Made by a program: the position numbers and the translations under genes. From positions 147,345 to 211,344 of the forward strand of contig NZ_QUNG01000006.1 in NCBI RefSeq assembly GCF_003387375.1: a stretch of 64,000 bases of DNA, in the 5' to 3' direction. This document shows, piece after piece, positions 8,028 to 16,680 of the stretch. How positions within the stretch are numbered: the first letter of the stretch is position 1; each line of letters starts with the position of its first letter. Under the pieces are notes generated by a model. The model was not told the DNA's origin and searched no databases. It saw only the letters and a program-made list of their open reading frames with translations. This DNA comes from Marinomonas pollencensis (GTDB taxonomy: Bacteria > Pseudomonadota > Gammaproteobacteria > Pseudomonadales > Marinomonadaceae).

Positions 8028-9701
8028 TTAGGCGACTGCCGCGTCCGACATTTGAATGTTTTTCTGGTTGACGGTAGCAAGCAAGGCTTGTATTGATGCG
8101 GACACAATGTCGTTATCAATCGCCACGCCGTTAAAGCGGTCGCCGTTGATGTTTGCTTGAACGTAAGCAATCGCTTGTGAGTCACTGCCGACAGTAAGAG
8201 CGTGCTCTTGATACTGGATAATGTCCACACGCATATTAAAGTGCTTGCCAAGTGCTTCACTGAATGCAGATAGCGCACCGTTACCAGATCCGCTAATTTT
8301 CACACTGCCGCTGTCGCTGATTAATTCGGCGTGTACTGTGTCTTCCTCTTCTTTAGCAAGATCGTAGCGACCAAGCTGGTAAGGGCTAGTGCCGGTGACA
8401 AAGCTGCTTTCGAACAAGGCTTTCATGGATTCTGCGTTAACCACGCCGCCGTCGTGTTCAGCAAACTTCTGTACAATAGGGCTGAACTCTACTTGCAACC
8501 AGCGCGGCAAGGCCAAACCATACTCTTGTTCTAGGGTGTACGCGATACCGCCTTTGCCTGATTGACTGTTTACGCGAATGACTTCTTGGTAGCTGCGGCC
8601 GACATCTCGAGGGTCGATTGGCAAATACGCCACATCCCAAGGTTTGTCGTCCGTTTGGTTTGCCAAGCATTTCTTGATGGCATCTTGGTGAGAGCCAGAG
8701 AAAGCAGTAAACACCAATTCGCCTGCGTATGGGTGGCGCGGGTGAACTTGAAGTAAGGTGCAGGCTTGAACCACACTTATGATGCGGTCCATGTCGCCTA
8801 ATGCTAACTCTGGATCAATTCCTTGGCTGTAAATGTTCATTGCCATGGTGACAATGTCCATATTACCGGTACGCTCGCCATTTCCTAGCAAGGTCCCTTC
8901 GATTCTGTCTGCGCCAGCCATTACGCCAAGTTCTGCTGCTGCTACACCACAGCCGCGGTCATTGTGAGTGTGTAGGCTGACAATCATGCTGTCGCGTTTT
9001 TTTACATTACGACAGAAGTATTCAATTTGGTCAGCGTAACGATTTGGGGTAGAAACCTCGACGGTAGCTGGCAAATTGATAATGATTTTGTTGTCAGGAG
9101 TGGGTTGCCATACTTCAGCAACAGCATCGACAACCTCGATAGCGTAATCAATCTCGGTGCCAGTAAAGCTCTCTGGAGAGTACTGAAAAAACCATTCAGT
9201 TTCTGGGTGTTTGGCAGCGTGATCTTTAACGCATTGAGCGCCATCTACCGCAATTTGCTTAACGCCTTCCATGTCCATGCGGAATACTTGTTCGCGCTGA
9301 GTGGTGGAAGTGGAGTTGTATACATGCACAATGGCTTTTTTAGCGCCTTTCAAGGACTCATAAGTGCGCTCAATCAACTCTGGACGAGCTTGCGTTAGCA
9401 CTTGAATGTAGACGTCATCTGGCACTTGATCTTCTTCAATCAACCAACGGACAAAATCAAAGTCCAACTGTGATGCTGCAGGGAAGCCCACTTCAATTTC
9501 TTTAAAGCCAACATCAACAAGTAGGGCAAAAAATTGCTTCTTTTGTTCCACTGTCATGGGTTCAACCAAGGCTTGGTTGCCATCACGCAGGTCAACACTA
9601 GACCAAATAGGTGCTTTGGTGATTTCTTGGTCAGGCCAAGTGCGGTTTTCTATCGCCACAGGTTTAAACGGCGTGTATTTAGTGTGATCAAAAGACGTCA
9701 T
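8028..9701 (-). CDS. leuA: 2-isopropylmalate synthase (LeuA, long-form type 2)
   Basis: LeuA condenses acetyl-CoA with 2-oxoisovalerate, the committed step of leucine synthesis. The 557 residues give a TIM-barrel catalytic domain with the start motif SSVDLRDGNQALVEPM, the HTHNDRG metal-binding histidines and the GNGERTGN loop, then a C-terminal LeuA dimer/regulatory domain (from about residue 430, including the GSGNGALSAF loop) where leucine feedback inhibition acts. The gene diverges from an Lrp/AsnC regulator. No leucine-rich leader peptide could be found in the 190 bases between them, so control by the divergent regulator is more likely than attenuation. Confidence 0.95.
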   Translation of the reverse strand: MTSFDHTKYTPFKPVAIENRTWPDQEITKAPIWSSVDLRDGNQALVEPMTVEQKKQFFALLVDVGFKEIEVGFPAASQLDFDFVRWLIEEDQVPDDVYIQVLTQARPELIERTYESLKGAKKAIVHVYNSTSTTQREQVFRMDMEGVKQIAVDGAQCVKDHAAKHPETEWFFQYSPESFTGTEIDYAIEVVDAVAEVWQPTPDNKIIINLPATVEVSTPNRYADQIEYFCRNVKKRDSMIVSLHTHNDRGCGVAAAELGVMAGADRIEGTLLGNGERTGNMDIVTMAMNIYSQGIDPELALGDMDRIISVVQACTLLQVHPRHPYAGELVFTAFSGSHQDAIKKCLANQTDDKPWDVAYLPIDPRDVGRSYQEVIRVNSQSGKGGIAYTLEQEYGLALPRWLQVEFSPIVQKFAEHDGGVVNAESMKALFESSFVTGTSPYQLGRYDLAKEEEDTVHAELISDSGSVKISGSGNGALSAFSEALGKHFNMRVDIIQYQEHALTVGSDSQAIAYVQANINGDRFNGVAIDNDIVSASIQALLATVNQKNIQMSDAAVA

Positions 9702-9890
9702 GATGTAAGTCCTTGTTGGTTGAGGGTCGGTAAACCCCAGTGTGTAATGCGCTGCTTTATTTGGCGCTTTTCTATGTTTCTATAGTAACGAATAACTTAG
9801 GGTAAAAGATTGCGTTTTTTGATAAAAAACACATATTGTTTGGCATTAAATTGCTAGTATGTAGAAAAAATAGGCAGAAAAGGTGTGTTT

Positions 9891-10364
9891 ATGAAGTTTG
9901 ATCGGATTGATTTGAGTATATTGAAGGAGATTCAGCAAGATTCTAGCCTTACTAACCAGGAGTTGGCCGATCGGGTGGGGTTGTCTCCTTCACCCTGTTT
10001 GAGAAGGGTTAAGGCGTTAGAAGAAAGCGGCATCATAGACAGAAAGGTGACCTTGCTTAAGCGCTCTAGTTTGGGTTTGAAATTGACGGCTTTTTTGCAA
10101 ATCAGTATGGATCGTCATACTCCAGATCGATTTAATGTATTCGAAGAAGCGATAGATGGCTTCCCTGAAGTCAGAAACTGCAATCTGGTGACTGGGCAAA
10201 ACTGTGACTATTTATTGGAGGTCGTAGTGGAAGATATGGAAAAATATCATGACTTTTTGTTGGGGCAGCTTACGCGTATTCCCGGAGTGACAGGGGTTCA
10301 ATCCAGCTTCCAGTTGCGCAGTGTCAAAGACAGTACATCTCTGCCATTGGATCATTTGATCTAG
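9891..10364 (+). CDS. Lrp/AsnC-family transcriptional regulator
   Basis: The product (157 residues from ATG 9891) has an N-terminal winged helix-turn-helix (DLSILKEIQQDSSLTNQELA, then LSPSPCLRRVKALEESGII) and a C-terminal RAM/AsnC ligand-binding domain (LVTGQNCDYLLEVV). The ATG at 9891 is preferred over the GTG at 9885 because AAGGTG lies at the right distance. Lrp/AsnC proteins sense amino acids. Its divergent placement beside leuA suggests it controls leuA and itself, but the effector is unknown. Confidence 0.9.
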   Translation: MKFDRIDLSILKEIQQDSSLTNQELADRVGLSPSPCLRRVKALEESGIIDRKVTLLKRSSLGLKLTAFLQISMDRHTPDRFNVFEEAIDGFPEVRNCNLVTGQNCDYLLEVVVEDMEKYHDFLLGQLTRIPGVTGVQSSFQLRSVKDSTSLPLDHLI

Positions 10365-10370
10365 TTTTCC

Positions 10371-10400
10371 TTAGTGTAGTGCTTGAAAAATACCTATAAT
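10371..10400 (+). promoter_or_regulatory. Predicted sigma70 promoter of ribA
   Basis: A perfect -10 box TATAAT lies at 10395-10400. The best -35 is TTAGTG at 10371-10376 with an 18-base spacer. It sits about 40 bases before the ribA start. Confidence 0.5.
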
Positions 10401-10436
10401 GCACACATATAAAGCATTATTTTTGAAAGAGAGACA

Positions 10437-11057
10437 GTGGCAATGGGTCAGTTAACGGTGAAGCGTCGTGTAGTCATCCCAGTAAGAGCGGGCGACGTAA
10501 TGGCTGATTTTATTTCTTTTAATGGAGATGAATCAGGCAAAGAACATATCGGTATCTTCTTTGAAGGCAAAGGCGGTACTAAGCAGCATGAGGTGCCTTT
10601 GGTACGCTTGCACTCCGAATGTTTGACGGGGGATGTGTTTGGCTCTGGACGTTGTGATTGTGGTGAACAGCTAGATGAAGCCATTGATCGCATTAATGAA
10701 GAAGGTGGTTATATTCTTTATTTGCGTCAAGAAGGTCGCGGTATTGGTTTGTATGCCAAGCTTGAGGCCTATGCGCTTCAAGACCAAGGGTATGATACTT
10801 ATCAAGCAAATGAGATGTTGCACTTGCCTGAAGATGGCCGTGATTTTGGTGTGGCCGCTGAAATGTTGAAATCTCTAGGGGTGTCGAAAATTCGTTTGTT
10901 GACGAACAACCCAGATAAAGCTCAGCAATTGCAAGAGCATGGTATTGAAGTAACGGCGCTCGTTCCAACAAAGGTGCATGTGAATCAGCATAATCGTTCT
11001 TATCTGCATACCAAAGCGGCGCGCAAACAACATACGCTGGTGTTTGACGACGAATAA
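10437..11057 (+). CDS. ribA: GTP cyclohydrolase II
   Basis: RibA opens GTP to give the first committed riboflavin precursor, releasing formate and pyrophosphate. The 206-residue protein has the zinc-binding [20 protein letters not shown] (three cysteines), the RQEGRGIGL catalytic loop and the LLTNNPDK signature. It is a stand-alone enzyme, not fused to RibB. Two starts are possible, GTG 10437 and ATG 10443; GAGAG upstream fits the ATG slightly better, and the choice changes only two residues. A strong terminator follows at 11081. Confidence 0.95.
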   Translation: MAMGQLTVKRRVVIPVRAGDVMADFISFNGDESGKEHIGIFFEGKGGTKQHEVPLVRLHSECLTGDVFGSGRCDCGEQLDEAIDRINEEGGYILYLRQEGRGIGLYAKLEAYALQDQGYDTYQANEMLHLPEDGRDFGVAAEMLKSLGVSKIRLLTNNPDKAQQLQEHGIEVTALVPTKVHVNQHNRSYLHTKAARKQHTLVFDDE

Positions 11058-11080
11058 GTATTTATTCGTGGTTAGGGTGT

Positions 11081-11110
11081 AAAAAAGGGCTTGTTGAAAG
11101 CCCTTTTTTT
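11081..11110 (+). terminator. Intrinsic terminator after ribA
   Basis: The stem AAAAAAGGGCTT / AAGCCCTTTTTT has a 5-base loop and a T7 tail on the plus strand. The A run on the left also permits weaker termination on the other strand. Confidence 0.88.
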
Positions 11111-11200
11111 GTCTTGTGTCCTGTCCTAAATTGCCTCGGCATAAAGAGAGGTTCTTTATATTGGCCTCAAATGATGCTCAGCTCGATAGCCAGATACGAG

Positions 11201-12415
11201 TTATTTTTTTACTTTGGCCTTAGTAGGCGCTTTTTTCTTTTTCACTCGACTTCTAGGTGAGCGAGCTTTGGTTTTGGGTTCTAAGCCTTCGATGCGACCA
11301 AATTTGATGTTGGCTTGCATGAAACGCTGAATTTTCTCAATCATCGGAAGGTCGTTGATGTCGATCAGTGAGATGCAATCACCTGGCGCGCCTTCGCGTG
11401 AAGCTCGGCCTGCTCGGTGAACATAAGAGTCTGCTTTTCGAGGAAGGCGTAAGTTTATTACGGTATTTATTTCAGGCAAATCGATGCCGCGAGAGGCCAC
11501 GTCAGTTGCAACCAAAATTTGCAAGCGGCCACGAACCATTTGTTTTAAATGTTCGCTACGGTCACCTTGTTTCATTTCACCATGCAGGCCGTCACACATT
11601 AATCCCATTTTGCGGATGCGTTGTACCCACACATCAACGTGTTCACGGTTGGAGACAAAGACAATAGCTTGTTGGACATGTTCTCTTGTTAATAGGTGCT
11701 CTAGAATGGCTTCTTTGTGCACTTCATCGTCTACTCGGTAAGCGATTTGGCGAATTTGGTTGGGCACAGAACGTGAGGACTCACCAAGACGAAGCTGCTG
11801 AGTTTCATCGTTTAATAGTGCGCTAGCAAAACGCCCCATTTTTTCGCCTTCTAGCGTGGCAGAAAACATCAAGGTTTGGTGCTCGCTTGGGATTTGTTTG
11901 GCTAAATGGTGAATGGCGCTGGCGAACCCCATATCCAGCATGCGATCTGCTTCGTCGATGACAAAATAAGAAACATCACTCAAGTCGAGCCATTGTTTTT
12001 CGTCTAGTTCAACAAGGCGTCCTGGTGTGGCAACCAGTATGTCGCAATTTTCGCTGAGTTGTTGTTGCTGCATACCGTAAGGAATGCCGCCAATAATAAG
12101 TTGCGACTCAATTCTAGTGTGTGCCGTGAGCTGAATAACCACATTGTAAATTTGGCGAGCCAGTTCACGGCTAGGAGCGAGAATCATCACTTTGGGAGCC
12201 GTTGTGGATTGCTCGTCACGGTCAAGGATGTGTTGAATCGCTGGGGCACAAAAGGCAATGGTTTTCCCGGTGCCGGTAGGGGCTGTTGCCAGTAAGTCCG
12301 ATCCGTCTAAAGCAATGGGAATAGCTTGTTCTTGTATCGGAGTAGGAGTGTCAAACCCCATATCCATGATGGCTTGCTCTATCGTGAAATCAAGATCTAG
12401 TTCAGCAAATGACAT
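11201..12415 (-). CDS. DEAD-box ATP-dependent RNA helicase, SrmB/RhlE-like
   Basis: An ATP-dependent RNA unwinding protein of 404 residues, probably for ribosome assembly or mRNA turnover. All core motifs are visible: Q motif (TPTPIQEQAIP), Walker A ATAPTGTGKT, PGR, DEAD in VIDEADRMLDMGF, SAT in FSATLE, and HRAGRASREG. The C-terminal tail after about residue 375 is strongly basic (SRVKKKKAPTKAKVKK), typical for nonspecific RNA binding. Sequence suggests the SrmB group, but RhlE-type helicases cannot be excluded. A 5' region of over 200 bases separates it from the divergent DUF1415 gene, with a perfect inverted repeat at 12529. Confidence 0.9.
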   Translation of the reverse strand: MSFAELDLDFTIEQAIMDMGFDTPTPIQEQAIPIALDGSDLLATAPTGTGKTIAFCAPAIQHILDRDEQSTTAPKVMILAPSRELARQIYNVVIQLTAHTRIESQLIIGGIPYGMQQQQLSENCDILVATPGRLVELDEKQWLDLSDVSYFVIDEADRMLDMGFASAIHHLAKQIPSEHQTLMFSATLEGEKMGRFASALLNDETQQLRLGESSRSVPNQIRQIAYRVDDEVHKEAILEHLLTREHVQQAIVFVSNREHVDVWVQRIRKMGLMCDGLHGEMKQGDRSEHLKQMVRGRLQILVATDVASRGIDLPEINTVINLRLPRKADSYVHRAGRASREGAPGDCISLIDINDLPMIEKIQRFMQANIKFGRIEGLEPKTKARSPRSRVKKKKAPTKAKVKK

Positions 12416-12528
12416 GTAAACTCTCTGTTGCGAGGAAAAAGGAGCAGCAAGTAAATCTTTTCGTTCTCATTATGGATAATTAACTCGCATAATGGGCTGC
12501 ATACTTTAAATAATACCTTGTTTTATAG

Positions 12529-12546
12529 GGTTTCGAAATCGAAACC
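12529..12546. repeat. Perfect inverted repeat in a divergent intergenic region
   Basis: GGTTTCG and CGAAACC form a perfect 7-bp stem around AAAT, between the divergent helicase and DUF1415 genes. It may be an operator or an mRNA hairpin in the helicase leader. No T tract follows. Confidence 0.4.
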
Positions 12547-12622
12547 TTATTTCATATTGAGTTAAGTTAGACCCGTTAACCGCTTTGCTCTAAAATGATG
12601 AAATTATTGGAAGAAGATAAGC

Positions 12623-13183
12623 ATGCATTTGTCAGATGAGCTGGTAACCACCCAAACCATTAAATGGGTGAACAATTTTATAGTGGGGTTGAACGTGTGC
12701 CCTTTTGCGAAACGTGAAATGGAGCGCGATAGCGTTCGGTTTGTTGTTGTGCGTTCAAAAAAGGCACAAGTGGCACTTGAGGAGCTGATGTCAGAAGTGC
12801 GTTGGCTCGACGAGCACCCAGAGACAGAAACAACCATTTTGATCTTTCCGACCTTATTTGGCGATTTTTATCGTTATTTGGATTTTGTCGATTTAGCGGA
12901 AAACATCATGATAGAGCAAGAATGTGAGGGGGTATATCAGTTAGCCACCTTTCACCCAGATTATTGCTTTTCTGGTACTGAGCCAGAGGACGTGTCTAAT
13001 TACACCAATCGTTCTCCTTATCCTATGTTGCATTTGTTGCGTGAGGCGAGTGTGGAAAAAGCCATTGAGTTTTATGGTGATACAGACGTAATTCCTGAGC
13101 GCAACATTGATATGATGGAAGAGATGGGGCACGAAAAGTTAGAAGAAATATTAACCACAAGTATGCAGCTGCCAGACGCTTAG
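12623..13183 (+). CDS. DUF1415 family protein
   Basis: A conserved cytoplasmic protein of 186 residues with no known function. Family landmarks include the NFIVGLNVCPFAKRE start, LIFPTLFGDF, the FHPDYCFSG block and the RSPYPMLHLLREASVEKA block near the C-terminus. No membrane segment or nucleotide-binding motif is apparent. The conserved Cys and His residues in LNVCPF and FHPDYCF could form a redox or metal site, but that is a guess. An S1-domain gene follows after 54 bases. Confidence 0.82.
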   Translation: MHLSDELVTTQTIKWVNNFIVGLNVCPFAKREMERDSVRFVVVRSKKAQVALEELMSEVRWLDEHPETETTILIFPTLFGDFYRYLDFVDLAENIMIEQECEGVYQLATFHPDYCFSGTEPEDVSNYTNRSPYPMLHLLREASVEKAIEFYGDTDVIPERNIDMMEEMGHEKLEEILTTSMQLPDA

Positions 13184-13237
13184 TTTGGTGTGTTGAGTGA
13201 GTGGACGCAGTGCAAAAAACTTAATGCCGGAGAATTC

Positions 13238-14071
13238 ATGGCTACACAAATTGGACGCTTAAATACATTAAGGGTCGTTAAAGAAAAAGAGTTTGGCGTT
13301 TATTTGGATGCCGCCGAGTTGGGTGAGATTTTACTACCTAGGCGTTATCTGCCAAAAGGTCTTCAGATTGGGGATGATGTTGAGGTGTTTGTTTACCTCG
13401 ATTCGGATGACAAATTGATTTCGACAACTGAGTTTCCGAAAGCGCAAGTTGGAGAGTTTGCCGCGTTAACCGCGGTGGCAGTCAACCAAGTCGGTGCCTT
13501 TTTTGATTGGGGCTTGCCAAAAGATTTATTGGTGCCTTTTAGTCAGCAAAAAAACCGCGTAGAAGAAGGGGAGACTCATCTTCTGTTTATCTATTTAGAT
13601 AATATTACCAATCGTATCGTGGCAACGACCCGAGTGGATGCTTTGCTTAATCGCGAAGAAGCGCCATATCGAGTTGGCGACAAGGTCAATATTATCATTG
13701 GTGATAAGACAAACATTGGTTTTAAGTGTGTTATTGACCACCGTTTCTGGGGTGTGTTGTTTTTCGAAGATGCCTTTAGACAGTTGCGTAAAGGTGAGAA
13801 AACCACGGGCTTTATTAAGCGTATTCGAGAAGATGGTAAAATTGATTTAAGTCTTCAAGAGGTCGGCTATAAGAAAGTGCGCAATATACTGGATGACATT
13901 CTGGATTACTTGGACGCTCAGGGTGGTGAATCCCCATTGACCGACAAAGCGTCTCCAGAAGCCATCTATGCTGTATTCAAGGTGAGTAAAGCGACTTATA
14001 AGAAAGCGTTAGGTGCCTTGTACAAAGATAAAAAGATTCTATTGAGCAAAGAGAAAATCACAAAAGTCTAA
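13238..14071 (+). CDS. CvfB/YitL-like S1 RNA-binding protein
   Basis: The 277-residue protein has tandem S1-type beta-barrel domains (about 1-65, 65-130 and 145-215) and a C-terminal winged-helix segment (SPEAIYAVFKVSKATYKKAL), the architecture of CvfB from Staphylococcus and YitL from Bacillus. It probably binds RNA and influences expression of other genes post-transcriptionally. The start is ATG 13238 with GGAGA 5 bases ahead. An in-frame upstream extension to 13190 has no ribosome site and lacks similarity to the family start ATQIGRLNTLRV. Confidence 0.87.
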   Translation: MATQIGRLNTLRVVKEKEFGVYLDAAELGEILLPRRYLPKGLQIGDDVEVFVYLDSDDKLISTTEFPKAQVGEFAALTAVAVNQVGAFFDWGLPKDLLVPFSQQKNRVEEGETHLLFIYLDNITNRIVATTRVDALLNREEAPYRVGDKVNIIIGDKTNIGFKCVIDHRFWGVLFFEDAFRQLRKGEKTTGFIKRIREDGKIDLSLQEVGYKKVRNILDDILDYLDAQGGESPLTDKASPEAIYAVFKVSKATYKKALGALYKDKKILLSKEKITKV

Positions 14072-14118
14072 CCTGTTGGGTTTTGTATTGATGGCTCTTT
14101 GACGATGGAGTGAGTGAT

Positions 14119-14155
14119 TAAAAAGCTACTAAACGGTGTTTAGTAGCTTTTTTTT
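14119..14155 (+). terminator. Intrinsic terminator overlapping the end of the convergent panE-like gene
   Basis: The stem AAAAAGCTACTAAAC / GTTTAGTAGCTTTTT has a 3-base loop and T8 tail. The opposite-strand gene ends inside it: its stop codon and last codons form part of the stem. Confidence 0.88.
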
Positions 14156-15073
14156 GATTTCTTCGCGCTGTTCTGGTTTGGCAACAGCCTGATGTAAAGC
14201 CGCTTGGATCGGCAGCGAGTTCTTGCTTTGAGAAACTAGGTAACCAGAAATAAATTCATTTTCGGTCTGTCTTTTTAGGCGTAAGTCTTCATGCATAGAG
14301 GAGCGATTTAGGCGGGTCAGCTGTGCGACGGTGGAAATACGGTTGATTAGGTTGTCGCTGTTAAGGTGTTGGCTGTGTTCGAGCAGTGAAAAGTCAGATT
14401 GGGTAAAGAAATGCGCAAGTTCACGGGTGGCATTTTTAAAGAGGTGTTCATAATCTGGGCTTAAAATGTCGCCGTTCTGAATGCCGTAAATGGCAGTGAT
14501 TGGGTTGATAATGGCATTAATAGCTAATTTCTCGACCAATCTTTGGTGTATGTTTGCGACTTCAAATGAAGGTAGTGGGAAAGGCTTGGCGTTTTTGGTG
14601 GGGCACCATCGGCCGAAATAAGTGTCGCCGAGGCCTGTGTGCTTGACCTTGTTTGGCGCTATTTTTAAAGCGCCTTCGCTGGTGGTGCCGGCCCATAATG
14701 TTTGGTTTTTTTGCAGCTTTTGTTGGAGTCGCTCTTGAAACCCTAAGCCGTTGCATAGACAGGCAATGTCTGCGTCTTTTGTTAGATGGGCCTGAACAGA
14801 TTGGTAAGCATCCAGTAGGTCGTACGCTTTGGTACAAAATAGCACCTTGTCATAGGATTTATTAAGCTGCGATGCTTGGAAACTTTTGATTTTATGCTCG
14901 GAAAAGGTGGGGCTGTTTTCTTCGCTGGCAAGGGATTCATCTAAGCTAAGCAGATTGCCAGGGCTCTGGTTGCGGTAAACCAAATGGACATTGAAATTGA
15001 GTTTTTTTAATTTGCAGGTCCATAGTAGGCCTATGGCACCGGCTCCGACAACGAGCCAAGAAGTGGTTTTCAT
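14129..15073 (-). CDS. Ketopantoate reductase family protein (PanE/ApbA-like)
   Basis: This is a 314-residue NADPH-dependent reductase. The N-terminal Rossmann motif is VVGAGAIGLLW; then come LFCTKAYDL, LCNGLGFQERL and, in the C-terminal domain, KLAINAIINPITAIYG with the catalytic lysine and asparagine. The expected reaction is 2-dehydropantoate to pantoate in coenzyme A synthesis. It is not in an operon with panB or panC here, and many genomes have several PanE-like paralogues, so the exact substrate is not certain. It ends within the terminator of the convergent S1 gene. Confidence 0.85.
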   Translation of the reverse strand: MKTTSWLVVGAGAIGLLWTCKLKKLNFNVHLVYRNQSPGNLLSLDESLASEENSPTFSEHKIKSFQASQLNKSYDKVLFCTKAYDLLDAYQSVQAHLTKDADIACLCNGLGFQERLQQKLQKNQTLWAGTTSEGALKIAPNKVKHTGLGDTYFGRWCPTKNAKPFPLPSFEVANIHQRLVEKLAINAIINPITAIYGIQNGDILSPDYEHLFKNATRELAHFFTQSDFSLLEHSQHLNSDNLINRISTVAQLTRLNRSSMHEDLRLKRQTENEFISGYLVSQSKNSLPIQAALHQAVAKPEQREEIKKKLLNTV

Positions 15074-15157
15074 AGTAGGAGTTCCATTAGGTATTTTATT
15101 TCAATAACTGCTATTATCGCGCCCAAATTCATCATTGAACATACATAGGAGCATAAA

Positions 15158-15643
15158 ATGCCATCATTTGACGTTGTTTCCGAACTGGATTGGCACGAAG
15201 TTACCAATGCCGTAGATCAAGCAAACAGAGAAATTACTACACGGTATGATTTCAAAGGCGTAAAAGCAAGTTTTGAAGTGAAAGACAAGTCTAGCATTGT
15301 GATGCACTGTGAGGCAGAAGTTCAATTGCGTCAACTTTCTGATATTTTAAATCAAAAGCTGGTTGCTCGAGGCATCGATCTAAAAAGTCTTGAAAAAGGC
15401 GAGATGGTAAAGGGCAATATGAAAGTCTCTCAGGATGTAAAAATGAAGGAAGGTCTTGAGACCGACGAGGCAAAACGCATTGTTAAAATGATCAAAGAAA
15501 GCAAGATCAAGGTTCAAGCTCAAATCCAAGGGGAGCAATTGCGCGTGACAGGTAAGAAACGTGATGACCTGCAGCAGGTTATGGCGCTACTGCGTGGTGC
15601 TGATTTAAATCAGCCAGTGCAATTCACTAACTTTAGAGATTAA
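15158..15643 (+). CDS. yajQ: YajQ-family nucleotide-binding protein
   Basis: The 161-residue protein has two ferredoxin-like halves as in E. coli YajQ and starts with the invariant MPSFDVVSELD, followed by DQANREITTRYDFKG. The family binds nucleotides, and a Xanthomonas member is a c-di-GMP receptor, which would match the many c-di-GMP genes in this window. Direct evidence for that in this organism is lacking. AGGAG precedes ATG 15158, and a terminator follows. Confidence 0.95.
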   Translation: MPSFDVVSELDWHEVTNAVDQANREITTRYDFKGVKASFEVKDKSSIVMHCEAEVQLRQLSDILNQKLVARGIDLKSLEKGEMVKGNMKVSQDVKMKEGLETDEAKRIVKMIKESKIKVQAQIQGEQLRVTGKKRDDLQQVMALLRGADLNQPVQFTNFRD

Positions 15644-15688
15644 TTGCTGGCGTTTAATAGCGCTGCAATAGCACTTTGATTCGCTACA

Positions 15689-15715
15689 ATGCCAAACTTC
15701 TGTTTGGCATTTTTG
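15689..15715 (+). terminator. Intrinsic terminator after yajQ
   Basis: The stem AATGCCAAAC / GTTTGGCATT with a TTCT-type loop is followed by T-rich sequence on the plus strand. Confidence 0.8.
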
Positions 15716-15723
15716 TTTCTAAG

Positions 15724-16023
15724 TTATGAATCTTTGTTTTTAAGTTGAAGTTTGGTGCCAACAATTAGCCAGCCTTCTTGTTCTAATTTTTCTTTTTGGC
15801 GCAAATAACCGTCCGTGTTTTCTGCAAAGCTAATCCTTCGTTGCGCGTTGACAACCCTGTGCCAAGGCAAGCTTGTGTCTTTGGGGAGTTTTTTCATTAT
15901 TGCCCCTACTTGTCTAGCGTGATTTGGAAACCCTGCTTGTGCGGCTAGCTCACCATAAGCAATGCACTCTCCGAAAGGAATGCTGTTTAAAATCAAAAAG
16001 ACTTGCGATTTAAAGTTGTCCAT
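15724..16023 (-). CDS. Alkyltransferase-like (ATL) DNA-binding protein of the MGMT family
   Basis: A small protein of 99 residues that matches the C-terminal DNA-binding domain of O6-alkylguanine-DNA alkyltransferase: IPFGECIAYGELA, then ARQVGAIMKK and the active-site region LPWHRVVNAQ. The catalytic cysteine of PCHR is replaced by Trp54 (PWHR), the mark of ATL proteins. These bind O6-alkylguanine without repairing it and hand the lesion to nucleotide excision repair. ATG 16023 is chosen; a GTG at 16038 would add five residues. It diverges from fxsA with only about 60 bases between starts. Confidence 0.88.
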   Translation of the reverse strand: MDNFKSQVFLILNSIPFGECIAYGELAAQAGFPNHARQVGAIMKKLPKDTSLPWHRVVNAQRRISFAENTDGYLRQKEKLEQEGWLIVGTKLQLKNKDS

Positions 16024-16086
16024 TGCTTGATTAGTCACCAGGTTGCCCTCAGATACTTAATTGAACTTAATATAAAGAAGGTAGAT

Positions 16087-16566
16087 ATGAGATTTGCGCT
16101 GTTACTTTTTATTTTAATCCCAGTCATTGAGTTAACACTCTTGATAAAGGTTGGGGGCAGCATTGGCGCCTTACCAACTATTGGGTTGGTTTTCTTAACC
16201 GCTATTTTAGGGGTGACCTTGATCCGCAAGCAAGGTTTAGAAACCTCGATGAAGGCACAAGAAAAAATGCGTCGTGGTGAGTTGCCTGCTTCTGAAGTTG
16301 CAGAAGGTATTATGTTGTTATTTGCAGGCTTGTGCCTTTTGATTCCTGGTTTTGTGACGGATGCAATCGGGGCGCTATTGCTGATCCCGCCAGTGCGTAA
16401 ATTAGTGGCGGCTGGGCTGGTGGTTAACTTTATTGCCTCTATGGTGAAAAGAGGTGGCCAGTGGGGAGGTCAAGGCGGTCAATATGGTCAGCAAAAAGGC
16501 GATGTGTTTGATGGTGAGTTTTCGAGAGAATCAAAAGATGATCATGATTTAATTGATAAAAAATAA
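16087..16566 (+). CDS. fxsA: FxsA family membrane protein
   Basis: The product (159 residues) is a small inner-membrane protein of the FxsA family; in E. coli overexpression of FxsA relieves exclusion of phage T7 by plasmid F. Hydrophobic segments span about residues 3-23, 28-48 and 75-115. A glycine- and glutamine-rich tail follows, then an acidic C-terminus. The start ATG 16087 has GAAGG upstream; a longer frame to 16003 would run across the start of the divergent ATL gene and lacks family similarity. Its position just before groES is also seen in many gammaproteobacteria. Confidence 0.9.
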   Translation: MRFALLLFILIPVIELTLLIKVGGSIGALPTIGLVFLTAILGVTLIRKQGLETSMKAQEKMRRGELPASEVAEGIMLLFAGLCLLIPGFVTDAIGALLLIPPVRKLVAAGLVVNFIASMVKRGGQWGGQGGQYGQQKGDVFDGEFSRESKDDHDLIDKK

Positions 16567-16578
16567 TTGCCCTCAAGG

Positions 16579-16607
16579 GTTGAAAAGCTTTTTGTTAGCC
16601 GTATATA
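16579..16607 (+). promoter_or_regulatory. Heat-shock (sigma32-like) promoter of groESL, overlapping a sigma70-like promoter
   Basis: GTTGAAA at 16579 and CCGTATAT at 16599 are spaced 13 bases apart, close to the sigma32 pattern CTTGAAA-N13-CCCCATNT. The same bases also read as TTGAAA-N16-TATATA, a good sigma70 promoter. The start of groES is about 90 bases downstream. Confidence 0.6.
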
Positions 16608-16652
16608 AGAACTCGATATAGTTACTTGCCTTAGTGGGTGAGTGTAGTCCTG

Positions 16653-16680
16653 CCAGGGGAAACCTGGTTTTCGTTTTTTA
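16653..16680 (+). promoter_or_regulatory. Terminator-like hairpin in the groES leader
   Basis: CCAGG-GGAAA-CCTGG is followed by TTTTCGTTTTTT, directly before the groES ribosome site GGAGAG. It lies downstream of the predicted promoter, so groESL transcripts must pass it. The stem is only 5 bp (6 with a G-T pair). Confidence 0.45.

Noticed and set aside
9702..9890. Leucine attenuator leader before leuA
   Set aside because: The minus strand shows no short frame with clustered Leu codons and no paired terminator/antiterminator stems.
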